Notes: generated by a model not told the origin, from the sequence alone. A stretch of DNA of 64,000 nt from Rossellomorea sp. BNER (GCA_024213275.1 JANAVG010000008.1:99392-163391); one strand, 5' to 3'; numbered from the stretch's first letter, positions 1 to 8,582 are shown. Program-made: numbers and translations.

Positions 1-507
1 ATAAATGAATGGAAGGGGCACATAAAAAGGGGGAATGCTCATAAAAGGAAAAGTGGGCTCAAAAATCGTTGGAAATGAAGCACAAGAGCCGAGTGTAGGC
101 TCATAAATGAATGGAAGAGGCACATAAAAGGGGAAATGCTTATAAAAGGAAAAGCGGGCTCAAAAATCGTTGGAAATGGAGCACAAGAGCCGAGTGTAGG
201 CTCATAAATGAATGGAAGAGGCACATAAAAAGGGGGAATGCTCATAAAAGGAAGAGTAGGCTCAAAAATCGTTGGAAATGGAGCACAAGAGCCGAGTGTA
301 GGCTCATAAATGAATGGAAGAGGCGAATAAAAGAGGGAATGCTCATAAAAGGAAAAGTGGGCTCAAAAACCGTTGGAAATGGAGCACAAAAGCCGAGTGT
401 AGGTTCATAAATGAATGGAAGAGGCGCATAAAAAGGGGGAATGCTCATAAAAGGAAAAGTAGGCTCAAAAATCGTATTTACTGAGCACAAAAGCCGAGGG
501 TAGACTT
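1..507. repeat. Five tandem ~101-bp direct repeats
   Basis: Units begin with ATAAATGAATGG at 1, 103, 204, 306 and 407, so the period alternates between 102 and 101 bp; a decayed sixth unit starts at 508. Each unit holds sub-motifs built on CTCATAAA, GGCTCAAAA and GAGCAC. Units differ by scattered substitutions and single-base indels in a G or A run. The array is open on both strands in places, but such frames are by-products of the period and look unlike a protein. From 508 to 658 the sequence is AT-rich and leads to the next gene; no function is visible. Confidence 0.93.
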
Positions 508-658
508 ATAAATGAAAAAAACACGGGCAGAAAAGGACCGAGCTACTGAGTACGAAAATATTTAATTATTTATACACCAAAATTTCTTTATTTTTAAAAA
601 GGGTAATATAAAACTCATGTCGAATATTGAATTTAAACTATGAAAAGGAAGTGATAAA

Positions 659-1618
659 TTGATTCTAAAAAAGAGGGAAGTCCCCTTACAGTTACTAAAA
701 TTGGAAGCTTTAAAACGCCGTCTCCCCTATAAACATCCTAAAAGGTCATTAGTTGAAGAAAACTTAGCAAGAAGTAAGGCTGGTTTTAAAGGGGAACAGT
801 CCATTGAGTATCCTTTAAGTTTTTTATCTAATGGAGAAAACTATATTCTTCATGATATAAGACTTTTTGATGGACAACATTATTTTCAAATTGACACAAT
901 AGTTTTAACACCAACAGTTATCGTTATGATAGAAGTGAAGAACATCTCCGGTACAGTTATTTTTGACTCTGAATATAATCAAATAATTAGAATCAAAAAT
1001 GGAAAAGAGGAGGCATTTTCTGATCCGATAGTGCAATCTGAATATCATCTGCAGCAGTTGAGAGCATGGCTCGAGTATAATAGATTCCCCAAAATCCCCA
1101 TAGAATATCTCATTGTCATAAGTAACCCGCATACACTCATTAAATCTTCTTCAACACATATCGAATCAAGAGTGATTCATAGTGCGACTATTCCCAAAAA
1201 AATTGACGCTTTAAAAAAACAATTCACTAAAAAATACTTTACAAAAGAATTAAAAATAAAGTTATCACAGAAGTTGATTACTAACCATGAGCCATTAAAC
1301 ATTAATATCCTGAAGTACTTCCAAATCTCATTAGAAGACATCGTTAAAGGAGTTATTTGTGAAAAGTGTGATTCTTTACCCATGAAAAGAATTAAAGGGA
1401 AATGGCGTTGTTCAAATTGCGGAGGGATATCAAAAAATGCTCATATTTCTTCTCTAAATGATTACTTTTTATTAATAAGGCCAACAATTACAAATCGTGA
1501 ACTTAGGGACTTTCTTTGTTTGCCTTCAAGGTTTATCGCTACTTCACTACTTAGATCTTTGGATTTTCAATCTTCAGGAGAAAGAAAATCTCGAAAATAC
1601 CAGCTTGTTTTAAAATAA
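659..1618 (+). CDS. NERD-domain protein with C-terminal zinc ribbon
   Basis: A 319-residue protein with an N-terminal nuclease-related (NERD) domain. The family signature is visible as GFKGE at about 42-46, then D79 and E92-x-K94, which fit the PD-(D/E)XK-like core of this family. Four cysteines (234, 237, 251, 254) in two CxxC pairs form a probable zinc ribbon, followed by a helical tail. The start is TTG, chosen because a good AAGGAAGTGA ribosome site lies just upstream and no ATG is better placed. NERD proteins are thought to process DNA, but their exact roles are mostly unknown. It stands alone between the tandem repeats and the ykkCD locus. Family assignment is solid; nuclease activity is inferred. 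Confidence 0.85.
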   Translation: MILKKREVPLQLLKLEALKRRLPYKHPKRSLVEENLARSKAGFKGEQSIEYPLSFLSNGENYILHDIRLFDGQHYFQIDTIVLTPTVIVMIEVKNISGTVIFDSEYNQIIRIKNGKEEAFSDPIVQSEYHLQQLRAWLEYNRFPKIPIEYLIVISNPHTLIKSSSTHIESRVIHSATIPKKIDALKKQFTKKYFTKELKIKLSQKLITNHEPLNINILKYFQISLEDIVKGVICEKCDSLPMKRIKGKWRCSNCGGISKNAHISSLNDYFLLIRPTITNRELRDFLCLPSRFIATSLLRSLDFQSSGERKSRKYQLVLK

Positions 1619-1654
1619 CGAATTTCTAACCTCACATCCCCACACCACCAAGAT

Positions 1655-1664
1655 GTGATATACT
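1655..1664 (+). promoter_or_regulatory. Extended -10 promoter candidate for the ykkCD leader
   Basis: TGA-TATACT with TG at 1656-1657 and the hexamer at 1659-1664 forms an extended -10 element. No clear -35 lies 17 bp upstream. It sits about 30 bp before the riboswitch, which fits the leader start. Inferred from pattern only. Confidence 0.45.
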
Positions 1665-1689
1665 ATAACCAAAATTAAAAACAACTTCA

Positions 1690-1827
1690 TATAAAAGTTC
1701 TCTAGGGTTCCGCAATTGATTTGGCCTGGTCCGAGAGAGAACGCACAGTTAGAAACATACTGTGACACGGAAGGATAAAAGCCTGGGAGATTTACATTAC
1801 AATGTAATCTTCCAGGCTTTTTTGTTT
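1690..1827 (+). ncRNA. Guanidine-I (ykkC) riboswitch with terminator
   Basis: The conserved blocks of the ykkC class are readable in order: TCTAGGGTTCCG at 1701-1712, CTGGTCCGAGAGA at 1726-1738, and ACACGGAAGGATAAAAGCC near 1765-1783. A terminator stem follows (AAGCCTGG pairing with CCAGGCTT, then a T run ending near 1827). Guanidine binding is known to disrupt such terminators and switch on export genes. The downstream genes are an SMR pair, the classic target. Class assignment is firm; ligand response is known for the class, not shown here. Confidence 0.95.
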
Positions 1828-1863
1828 TTAATTGTTCATACTAAAAATAAAGGAGTGAGCGAT

Positions 1864-2202
1864 GTGAATGTGCAATGGTTGAAGGTGATTATTGCTGCGT
1901 TTTTTGAAGTGTTTTGGGTCATTGGTTTGAAGCATGCGGATGATTTTTGGACATGGACAGGAACGGTGATCAGTATTGTCATTAGTTTTTATTTAATGAT
2001 TATGGCAGGCAAAACACTTCCTGTTGGAACGGTATATGCTGTCTTCGTTGGGTTAGGCACTGCAGGTACCGTTTTTTCGGAGATTCTGTTTTTTGGTGAG
2101 CCATTTAAATGGATGAAACTTTTATTTATTTTGATTCTATTGTTGGGAGTTGTTGGACTTAAGCTAGTGACAAAAGATCATGAAGAGGAAGTGAACTCAT
2201 AA
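1864..2202 (+). CDS. ykkC: SMR efflux subunit YkkC (guanidine exporter)
   Basis: A 112-residue small multidrug resistance protein with four membrane helices, the usual SMR length. The family glutamate sits in the first helix ([14 protein letters not shown]) and the second helix region carries the typical [15 protein letters not shown] stretch. The start is GTG at 1864 with the ribosome site AAAGGAGTG just upstream; an earlier in-frame codon inside the riboswitch is not used. The protein probably works as a heteromer with YkkD, encoded directly downstream with a one-base overlap. Under a guanidine-I riboswitch the likely substrate is guanidinium, exchanged for protons. Confidence 0.93.
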   Translation: MNVQWLKVIIAAFFEVFWVIGLKHADDFWTWTGTVISIVISFYLMIMAGKTLPVGTVYAVFVGLGTAGTVFSEILFFGEPFKWMKLLFILILLLGVVGLKLVTKDHEEEVNS

Positions 2203-2516
2203 TGGATTGGTTTTTCTTAATTTTAGCAGGGTTATTTGAGATGATTGGCGTTGTCATGATTAATCGTTTACACCAGCAGCGAAATTTTCAGTCGTTTCTT
2301 TATTTACTAGCGGGATTTGGGCTAAGCTTTCTTTTTTTAGCGCTGGCCATGAAGACTCTTCCGATGGGAACCGCTTATGCTGTATGGACGGGAATCGGCG
2401 CTTCTGGTGGTGCTATTATGGGAATGATTCTGTACGGTGAACCCAAAGATTGGAAAAGGCTTCTCTTTATAGCAATGGTTTTGGGTGCTGCCATTGGGCT
2501 TAAATTGATTTCTTAA
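2202..2516 (+). CDS. ykkD: SMR efflux subunit YkkD
   Basis: A 104-residue SMR partner with four predicted membrane helices. It has the conserved early glutamate (ILAGLFEMIGVVMI) and the LPMGTAYAVWTGIGA motif of the SugE/Gdx branch. The start ATG shares its A with the ykkC stop codon, so the two are translationally coupled and expressed from the guanidine-I leader. As in B. subtilis YkkCD, both proteins are likely needed for function. No terminator with a clean T run follows at once; the hairpin repeat at 2548-2668 probably ends the transcript. Confidence 0.93.
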   Translation: MDWFFLILAGLFEMIGVVMINRLHQQRNFQSFLYLLAGFGLSFLFLALAMKTLPMGTAYAVWTGIGASGGAIMGMILYGEPKDWKRLLFIAMVLGAAIGLKLIS

Positions 2517-2547
2517 TAAAAAAAGTCCCTCTAGGAAAAGCAAAGGT

Positions 2548-2668
2548 GTGGGGCAGTCCAAAAACCATGGTGTCAGGAACCACAACTTCAATATGTAGAA
2601 GAAAGACGCAGGGACATCTTCTATATATGGATAATCATAGTGGTTCCGGCCCCTTTTTGACAGCCCCT
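2548..2668. repeat. Family A dispersed hairpin repeat, copy 1
   Basis: A ~120-bp imperfect palindrome between the convergent ykkD and sensor kinase genes. The ends GGGGCAGTCC and ACAGCCCC pair, then GGAACCAC pairs with GTGGTTCC, and GTAGAAG with CTTCTATA. Related, more decayed copies occur at about 15157-15262 and 22040-22150. It may serve as a terminator for both flanking genes. No coding capacity is seen. Confidence 0.75.
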
Positions 2669-2685
2669 GTACAATTTAGACTATT

Positions 2686-4068
2686 TTACTGTATCGGGAG
2701 TTTGAAGCCAGCTTTCGTACCAACTCCTTTTTTACTTTCAATAAATAATTTTCCTTGATGTAGTTCAATAATATGTTTGCTGATCGCTAGACCTAGGCCC
2801 GCCCCTTCTGAATTTTCATCCACTTTAAAAAATAGCTCAGATACGCTGTTGATTTGATTTTCTTCAATTCCTTTTCCTTCATCCACTACCCCAAAGTAAA
2901 GAGATCGGTCAACTAATTCATAGTTAATCGTAATGGTGGTGCCCTTATCAGAGTATTTAATGGCATTATCTAACAAGTTAATGAGAACTTGGCGAATCCG
3001 GTTTTCATCTGCTTTAATTTCTATTTGTCCTTCATTTTCCAACACCATGGTCAAATTTCTACTTTTGATTTTTTTGTCAAGCTGTAAAATCACTTGTTTT
3101 AAAAGGGTGTCGAACGAAAAAGGTGATGGGGATATTTGGAATGTATTTTTAGAGTAACGGGAAAAATCTAAGAGTTCCTCAACTAATCCAATTAAACGAT
3201 TCGTTTCATTAGATATGATAGTAAGGCCTGTTTCTGTCTCATTTACATTTTTCAAATCACCAGATAATAATGTTTCACTCCAACCTTTAATACTCGTTAA
3301 GGGTGTTCTTAGTTCATGAGAAATCGAAGAAATAAATTGATTTTTCATTTGTTGGGTTTTTAACAACTCTTTGGCCATCTCATTGAAAGAATCACTAAGA
3401 GTTTGAAATTCATCCTTATACTTACCAACGACCTGTGTTTCCAATTCCCCCATTGCTAATTTCTGAGATACTTCTGTTAATTCAACAACGGGAGTTATGA
3501 TATTTCGTGCAAAAGCTTTACTAACAAGAAAGACAACGATAAGAATAATAAGTCCAATGATGAACAATGTACCAATAATTGTTCTAAAATTATCATCCAA
3601 AGGCTCTAAAGAAGTTACAAACCTTAGAACCCCAACGGTTTTCTCCTCTTCCATTAATGGAACAGAAACAGCTAGGAGGTGTTCTTGTGTAATGGGGTGT
3701 TGACCCATCCATGTCCCGCTTTCAAGGTGAAGTGCTTCTTCTATATCTTTGAATTGGTTAGTATTATTATGCTGAAAGCCCGATGAAGACGATAATAAGT
3801 CTCCATTTGCATCAAGTATTTGCATTTCCGCTTGAGGAATGGAGAAATTATTTTGAATTTCAGATAATTGGCTTCTTAAAGTATAAGTGTTTAAATTCAT
3901 GTATCGACCTGCAAATTGCGCTGAATTTAGTGCATGATTTTTAAGAATATCTGCCGTTCCATTATAGTAGTAGTGGTAAATTCCAGAAATAAGAATTCCT
4001 AAAAGTGAAACAATGGTTAATGTAATAATGGTCAGGTTTTGAAACAATAACCTTCTTTTAATTCCCAT
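2686..4068 (-). CDS. Sensor histidine kinase (HAMP, HisKA, HATPase)
   Basis: A 460-residue membrane kinase. A first membrane helix lies at about 10-32 and a second at about 163-184, enclosing an extracytoplasmic sensor region of roughly 130 residues. A HAMP linker follows, then the dimerisation domain with phospho-acceptor His251 in SSISHELRTPL. The catalytic domain shows the N box (RQVLINLLDNAIKYS), the G1 box DEGKGIEE and the G2 box GAGLGLAISKHI. Its start overlaps the end of the response regulator gene by 11 bp, so the two form a cognate pair at the end of a three-gene operon headed by a lipoprotein. The signal is unknown; divergence from cell-wall enzyme genes suggests an envelope cue. 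Confidence 0.93.
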   Translation of the reverse strand: MGIKRRLLFQNLTIITLTIVSLLGILISGIYHYYYNGTADILKNHALNSAQFAGRYMNLNTYTLRSQLSEIQNNFSIPQAEMQILDANGDLLSSSSGFQHNNTNQFKDIEEALHLESGTWMGQHPITQEHLLAVSVPLMEEEKTVGVLRFVTSLEPLDDNFRTIIGTLFIIGLIILIVVFLVSKAFARNIITPVVELTEVSQKLAMGELETQVVGKYKDEFQTLSDSFNEMAKELLKTQQMKNQFISSISHELRTPLTSIKGWSETLLSGDLKNVNETETGLTIISNETNRLIGLVEELLDFSRYSKNTFQISPSPFSFDTLLKQVILQLDKKIKSRNLTMVLENEGQIEIKADENRIRQVLINLLDNAIKYSDKGTTITINYELVDRSLYFGVVDEGKGIEENQINSVSELFFKVDENSEGAGLGLAISKHIIELHQGKLFIESKKGVGTKAGFKLPIQ

Positions 4069-4765
4069 GTGAATCTTCCTTTATAGTTTCATTCCAACGA
4101 TATCCATAGCCCCAAACTGTTAGGAGATATTTTGGATTTGAAGGTTCATTTTCGAGTTTTTGGCGAATCCGGCGGATATTTACATCTACGATTTTAGTGT
4201 CCCCTGCATAATCAAGTCCCCATACTTCATCTAATAAATCGATACGACTAATGGCTTTCCCTTTTGCATTCATTATAAGAGCCAATAATTCATATTCAAT
4301 AGGAGACAAGTCAACTTTATTTTCCTCAACCATTAGAAGACGTTTTTCCTCGTCTAGATATATTTTGGGCAGAACGACCTTTGGTTCCTGATGAACTTTT
4401 ATTCTTCTAGAAAGTGACTGAACCCTAGCTATTAATTCATTTGGACTAAAGGGTTTTGAAATATAGTCATCCGCTCCATTCATCAATCCATGAACTTTAT
4501 CCATTTCTTGAACCTTAGCAGTTAACATGATAATCCCAACAGACTGATTCCAATCTCGTATCACTTTACATGCTTCAAAACCATTCATCCCAGGCAGCAT
4601 CACATCTAGTAGGATGATATCAATAGGGTGAGGAGAATTTTTGAGGATCTCCAATCCTTGTTCAGCACTACTTGCTTGTGACACCGAATAACCGTAGCGT
4701 TTCAAATTGATTTCAACAAAGCCGCGAATGGGCTCTTCATCTTCTATTATTAATATATGTTCCAT
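4058..4765 (-). CDS. OmpR/PhoB-family response regulator
   Basis: A 235-residue response regulator. The receiver domain (about 1-120) has the acidic pair E9/D10-type pocket, phospho-acceptor Asp54 in LLDVMLPG, Thr82 and Lys104 in SKPFSP. The C-terminal winged helix (about 130-232) ends with VDVNIRRIRQKLE and VWGYGYRW, typical of OmpR-type DNA binding. It lies 25 bp after the lipoprotein gene and overlaps the kinase gene by 11 bp. GTAAC/GTTAC repeats in the divergent promoter region at 6088-6125 are plausible binding sites. The regulon is not deducible beyond that. Confidence 0.94.
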   Translation of the reverse strand: MEHILIIEDEEPIRGFVEINLKRYGYSVSQASSAEQGLEILKNSPHPIDIILLDVMLPGMNGFEACKVIRDWNQSVGIIMLTAKVQEMDKVHGLMNGADDYISKPFSPNELIARVQSLSRRIKVHQEPKVVLPKIYLDEEKRLLMVEENKVDLSPIEYELLALIMNAKGKAISRIDLLDEVWGLDYAGDTKIVDVNIRRIRQKLENEPSNPKYLLTVWGYGYRWNETIKEDSHGN

Positions 4766-4790
4766 TCGATAACATCCCCTCCCACAACCC

Positions 4791-6026
4791 TTAAGATATT
4801 AGTTGGAAAAATGATTTCCATTCCTCAGGTAAAGATTTTGTTAGATATTGAAACTGGTTGGTTTCAGTAATAACATTCCATTCTTGTAAATCAGATTGTT
4901 TCCCTTTATCTTCTACAAAGACATCAAACAATAAAGAGCCATCTTCACTGGATAATAACTTTACGTATCGTCGGTCTTCTGAAACATGGATCTCAACGTC
5001 ATGCCATTCTTTGGGGATTTTAATCTTGTAAGCATAAGCACGATTGCTATAGGACCGTTGAATCATGGTGGCTACCTGGTCGTCATCCAACTGATAATAT
5101 TGGTCAATCAGAGGCATTTCCGAGTACGGTAAATCCTTATTGGCTTCCTTCTGTAAGGAAAACTCGAGGATGCCATCTCCGTTAGTATCATCACTCATTC
5201 CGGAAGATGCTCTAAATAAATCTTCTTCCTTCATATTTTTGGGAATAACATTCACTAATTGATTATTGATTACACCGACAATGAATGAAAGTGAAGAATG
5301 AGCCCCCATTCCAGCATCAAAAATAGCTCCTTTTATTGATGGAGAAATACGTCCTGACCGTGACTGATAATAGTCATATACGTAAGGATTTAATTTTAAT
5401 TGATCGATGGTTTCAATTTGTTTTTGTTTCACATGGTAGAGAGAGACCTCATGTTTTTGATTAGGTTCTAGTAGAGAAAGTAGTAGCTCTCCCTTATTAT
5501 CATCGTTAAAATCCCCGGAAAAAAATGCACTATATGGAGATTCAAATAATTTCTTTGGCTTTTTCCCGTGAATATCAAATACAGTAAGAGCTTTTTCTGG
5601 TGAGTCTTTAGAATAGGAGAAGCCGATGAATACTTCTTTCACATTGTCATTGGTTAAATCATTGAACTCCACTTTATCAAGCTCTCTGCCTAAATCTTTT
5701 AAGTGAGCAATTCGTTGCCATTTCTTTTTGATTTTCTTTAATACTATCGCTTCCATTTGGGTTGTTTCTTCAGGGAGTCGATAAAAGACAATCAGTTCAT
5801 TCTTACCATTTTGATCTAAATCTTCCTTTATAATTTTGTTTGCTTTTTTCTCATTTGCCGGTGAAACCCATTCAGCCTGAGCAGGTACATATTGCTGAAT
5901 AGCTTTTTTTAATTCCTGCTGATTAGCAGGCAATTCTGGCGGCTTCATTAGAGATGTGTTGGATTGAAAAAGGGAACACCCAGAACACATTGTAAGTAAG
6001 CCCAGTACACAAATGAATTTCTTCAT
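4791..6026 (-). CDS. Lipoprotein with FG-GAP/VCBS-like repeats
   Basis: A 411-residue lipoprotein. The start at 6026 gives a clean signal peptide with lipobox Cys17 (MCSGC), and GGGGTG precedes it as ribosome site; a longer in-frame start eight codons upstream would spoil the signal. The body holds several acidic turns of the type D-x-[DN]-x-[DN]-G (for example EDLDQNGKNEL, LTNDNVKEV, DFNDDNKGEL, DTNGDGILEF), which resemble calcium-binding loops of FG-GAP beta-propeller repeats. It heads the operon with the two-component pair, so it may help sense the signal at the outer membrane face. Function is not established. Confidence 0.8.
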   Translation of the reverse strand: MKKFICVLGLLTMCSGCSLFQSNTSLMKPPELPANQQELKKAIQQYVPAQAEWVSPANEKKANKIIKEDLDQNGKNELIVFYRLPEETTQMEAIVLKKIKKKWQRIAHLKDLGRELDKVEFNDLTNDNVKEVFIGFSYSKDSPEKALTVFDIHGKKPKKLFESPYSAFFSGDFNDDNKGELLLSLLEPNQKHEVSLYHVKQKQIETIDQLKLNPYVYDYYQSRSGRISPSIKGAIFDAGMGAHSSLSFIVGVINNQLVNVIPKNMKEEDLFRASSGMSDDTNGDGILEFSLQKEANKDLPYSEMPLIDQYYQLDDDQVATMIQRSYSNRAYAYKIKIPKEWHDVEIHVSEDRRYVKLLSSEDGSLLFDVFVEDKGKQSDLQEWNVITETNQFQYLTKSLPEEWKSFFQLIS

Positions 6027-6084
6027 TCTGATATCACACCCCACGAACATAGCTTTCTATAGTATAGTGTAATCTCTTTCGACA

Positions 6085-6126
6085 AAAGTAACAAAAAAGT
6101 TACAAATACGGTCAAAAACTGTAACC
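6085..6126. promoter_or_regulatory. GTAAC/GTTAC repeats between divergent envelope genes
   Basis: GTAAC at 6088-6092 and GTTAC at 6099-6103 form an inverted repeat with a six-A spacer. A further GTAAC at 6121-6125 forms a second, wider inversion with the GTTAC. They lie in the 172-bp region between the lipoprotein operon and the deacetylase gene. They are candidate sites for the response regulator encoded next door; this is inference. Confidence 0.45.
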
Positions 6127-6198
6127 GGGAATTAACCCTTTTTCTGCTATTCACACGTATGATCGAACTAAAGATCATGACAGGAAAGGTGAAGAAAA

Positions 6199-7200
6199 AT
6201 GGAACGACAAAAAAAGACAAGAAGTTGGATGAAACCTTATGAAATAGTTGGTGTATTAGGGCTGCTATTCCTATTAACCTTATTTTCTACGATGATGGTA
6301 ATCGAGCAGGGAGAAGCTAAAGCCCCAAAGAATACACACGGTGAAAAACCTTCAACTATGAATACAGAAACAGTAAAAGAGAATGTAAAACATGAGGAGA
6401 GTGAGTCATCCATTTCTGGTGAAAATGAAAAACAGAAGGAAGAGATCACCAAAAAAGAAGAAAAGAATTCAGTGGATACGAAACATAATCAGTCAGTCCA
6501 AAAGTTAACAGAACAAGAGGATAATGAAGAGACCGTTGAGACTAATGAAGAAGAGATCGTTCAAGTTGAAAAAGATGAGGAACTAGATGACCCAGGGATC
6601 ATTGATGATAAAACAGTGTATATCACTTTTGATGACGGACCTAACGAGAACACAAAAAGTATCCTTAATCTTTTAAATAAATATGGAGCAAAAGCGACCT
6701 TTTTTATGTTAGAACCCAATATGAGAAAATTCCCGGAAGCCGTGACCGCAATGGTGGAGAATGGACATGCTGTAGGGCTGCATGGTGTCTCCCATAATCA
6801 AGATATCATCTATGAATCTAGTCAATCTGTTGTAGGTGAAATGACAAAGGCTCAAACGACCCTCGAAAAAATTACAGGTATACACAGTGATTTAATTCGC
6901 GTACCTTATGGCTCTGTTCCTCATATGAAGCCTTCTTATTTTGATGCTGTTGATCAAAAAGGGTTTAAATTGTGGGATTGGAACATTGATAGTGAGGATT
7001 GGAAATTTCATAGTGGAGAATTCGTTCAAAAAGTGATGGACCAACTAAAAGATTTTCCGTATCAAAACGAACCAAAGGTAGTACTCCTACATGAAAAATC
7101 AACAAGTCTTCAATATTTAGACTCATTACTTCAAAAACTCTCAGATATGGGATATCAAATGCAAGCTTTAACGGAACAAATGAATACGGTAACGTTTTAA
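6199..7200 (+). CDS. Membrane-anchored polysaccharide deacetylase (NodB/CE4)
   Basis: A 333-residue protein with one N-terminal membrane helix (about 17-35), a long Glu/Lys-rich linker (about 40-135) and a CE4 deacetylase domain. The motifs are TFDDGP at 143-148 (catalytic base and metal Asp), HGVSH at 195-199 (metal histidines), RVPYGS near 231, WDWNIDSEDW and the late VLLHE. Such enzymes remove acetyl groups from cell-wall polymers such as peptidoglycan sugars. The enzyme is divergent from an envelope two-component operon and is followed 34 bp later by an LCP gene, which supports a role in wall modification. The acidic linker may span the wall. The exact substrate is unknown. Confidence 0.92.
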   Translation: MERQKKTRSWMKPYEIVGVLGLLFLLTLFSTMMVIEQGEAKAPKNTHGEKPSTMNTETVKENVKHEESESSISGENEKQKEEITKKEEKNSVDTKHNQSVQKLTEQEDNEETVETNEEEIVQVEKDEELDDPGIIDDKTVYITFDDGPNENTKSILNLLNKYGAKATFFMLEPNMRKFPEAVTAMVENGHAVGLHGVSHNQDIIYESSQSVVGEMTKAQTTLEKITGIHSDLIRVPYGSVPHMKPSYFDAVDQKGFKLWDWNIDSEDWKFHSGEFVQKVMDQLKDFPYQNEPKVVLLHEKSTSLQYLDSLLQKLSDMGYQMQALTEQMNTVTF

Positions 7201-7234
7201 CTGAAAATTGTTAATAGATTAGGAGAAAAAAGAA

Positions 7235-8107
7235 ATGAAAACCAAATGGAAATTAGCGCTCAGTATTTTAATAGTCTTAACTTTTTCATCAGGAATCTTT
7301 TTATATTTTGTATTTTCAAAAGTGGGTGCATTTTTTGATAAGACCTATAAACCTATTGAGGCAAATCAACCTGAAGATTCCTTATTGAAAAATGCAGATA
7401 AAATCCTACATGTATTACTAATGGGCGTAGATGAACGACCAAATGATAAAGGAAGGCCGGATGTCATAATGGTAATGGAAATCAACCCAAAAACGAACCA
7501 AACACAATTGATCAGTATTCCGCGAGATACAAAAGTCCGGATTCCAGGGAGAAAGGAAATGACAAAACTCAATCATGCTTATACTTACGGTGATGTTGCA
7601 TTGACGGTTCAAACGATTCAGCAGTTGCTTGATATTAAGATAGAATATTATGCAAAGGTTAATATGAATGGCTTTGAAAAAGTGATCGACAAAATAGGGC
7701 CGTTGACTGTTGATAATGATTTAGCATTTACCTATAAAAATGTTGATTTTCCTGTTGGAACGATTGAGTTAAGTTCAGAAGAAGTTCTTCCGTATGTAAG
7801 AATGAGAAAAGATGACCCTTTAGGAGATGGGGGAAGAAACATAAGACAGCGAAAAGTAGTTAACTCTGCGGTTGAAAAAGTGGTAGAAAATAGAGATTAT
7901 TTAAAAATGCTTGGACTATTAGAGGAGATTTCTCCCTACTTTGAGTGGAATGTACAGGAGCGCGATTTAAAAACCTTATTCGCACATTATTTACCTGCAT
8001 TAAAAAACATCGAATTAAAATCATTACCTGGAGAAGGTGAGCTTGAAAAGACTGGTGTTTGGTATTTCGTTCCTGATCATCCTTCAGAGGTCTTCCATGA
8101 AAAGTGA
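7235..8107 (+). CDS. LytR-CpsA-Psr (LCP) family wall-polymer ligase
   Basis: A 290-residue LCP protein with a single N-terminal helix (about 8-29) and an extracellular LCP domain. Recognisable blocks are VLLMGVDER, GRPDVIMVM and ISIPRDTKV with the family arginines, then the later PYVRMRKDDP-GDGGRNIRQRKV. Members of this family transfer teichoic acids or other polymers from lipid carriers to peptidoglycan. It sits 34 bp after the deacetylase gene, so the two are probably one operon. It is shorter than many LCP proteins and lacks a C-terminal extension. The polymer it handles cannot be told from sequence. Confidence 0.92.
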   Translation: MKTKWKLALSILIVLTFSSGIFLYFVFSKVGAFFDKTYKPIEANQPEDSLLKNADKILHVLLMGVDERPNDKGRPDVIMVMEINPKTNQTQLISIPRDTKVRIPGRKEMTKLNHAYTYGDVALTVQTIQQLLDIKIEYYAKVNMNGFEKVIDKIGPLTVDNDLAFTYKNVDFPVGTIELSSEEVLPYVRMRKDDPLGDGGRNIRQRKVVNSAVEKVVENRDYLKMLGLLEEISPYFEWNVQERDLKTLFAHYLPALKNIELKSLPGEGELEKTGVWYFVPDHPSEVFHEK

Positions 8108-8173
8108 AGAATAATAAAGGAAATATGGATAAAAATAATTAGACATTAAAAACAATCATTAAGGGGTGTTTTG

Positions 8174-8335
8174 GTGAAGGAAAAAAAGTATTTTGATGAG
8201 GAAGCGACTGATGCCAATATGGAGCTGCAAGAAAAGTTTTATGGAAATAGCAAGAAATCAAGTGACAATTCTCCACCGAGTTATATTGGGAATGGAACCC
8301 CTTCGATTAAAATTACTGGTAACGATGAACAATAA
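8174..8335 (+). CDS. Small hydrophilic protein, 53 residues
   Basis: GTG start at 8174 with AAGGGGTG ribosome site at 8161-8168 and a terminator directly after the stop. The product begins MKEKKYFDEEATDANMELQ and ends with a Ser/Pro/Gly-rich segment and SIKITGNDEQ. It has no membrane helix or cysteine. It lies 66 bp after the LCP gene and could be the last gene of that operon. No family is recognised. The good ribosome site and the hairpin at its end support a real gene. Confidence 0.6.
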   Translation: MKEKKYFDEEATDANMELQEKFYGNSKKSSDNSPPSYIGNGTPSIKITGNDEQ

Positions 8336-8337
8336 AC

Positions 8338-8373
8338 AGCCTCAAACTGAACAACAAGTTTGAGGCTGTACCT
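8338..8373 (+). terminator. Terminator after the small ORF
   Basis: AGCCTCAAACT at 8338-8348 pairs perfectly with AGTTTGAGGCT at 8357-8367, with an eight-base loop. A weak T-rich tail follows. It lies three bases past the stop of the 53-residue gene. Confidence 0.7.
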
Positions 8374-8404
8374 TTATTTTAATTTGGTTGCTTTTGTCCT
8401 GGTT

Positions 8405-8437
8405 CTACGACTTCGAGGCGCCTTCGCTTTTCTTATT
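8405..8437 (-). repeat. Family B repeat, partial copy at a stop codon
   Basis: Only one end of the family B palindrome is present (CGAGGCGCCTTCGC then TTTTCTTATTG). On the minus strand this end contains the TAA stop of the next gene, the same arrangement seen at 10861, 23062 and 25013. Confidence 0.7.
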
Positions 8438-8582
8438 GATCAGTTTTATCACGTTGATCTTTATTATGTTTGTTTCCCTTACTATTATCACCACTGATAA
8501 TTTCTTTTCCAATTTCCTCTTGGAAATGTCCTCTTTGTGGTGAATTTTGATTCTGACTGCCTTTGTTCACTTTTTTTGTCAT
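8433..8582 (-). CDS. Small Asn/Lys/Gln-rich protein, 49 residues
   Basis: The minus strand reads ATG at 8582 after a strong AAAAAGGAG ribosome site, and ends in TAA at 8433-8435. The product starts MTKKVNKGSQNQNSPQRG and is highly hydrophilic, rich in Lys, Asn, Gln and Asp, with no hydrophobic segment. Such composition is common among small spore-associated proteins of bacilli, but no family is recognised. The stop codon lies within the conserved edge of a family B repeat. Confidence 0.6.
   Translation of the reverse strand: MTKKVNKGSQNQNSPQRGHFQEEIGKEIISGDNSKGNKHNKDQRDKTDQ

Noticed and set aside
1-507. CRISPR array
   Set aside because: The units are contiguous near-identical 101-bp repeats, without unique spacers or nearby cas genes.
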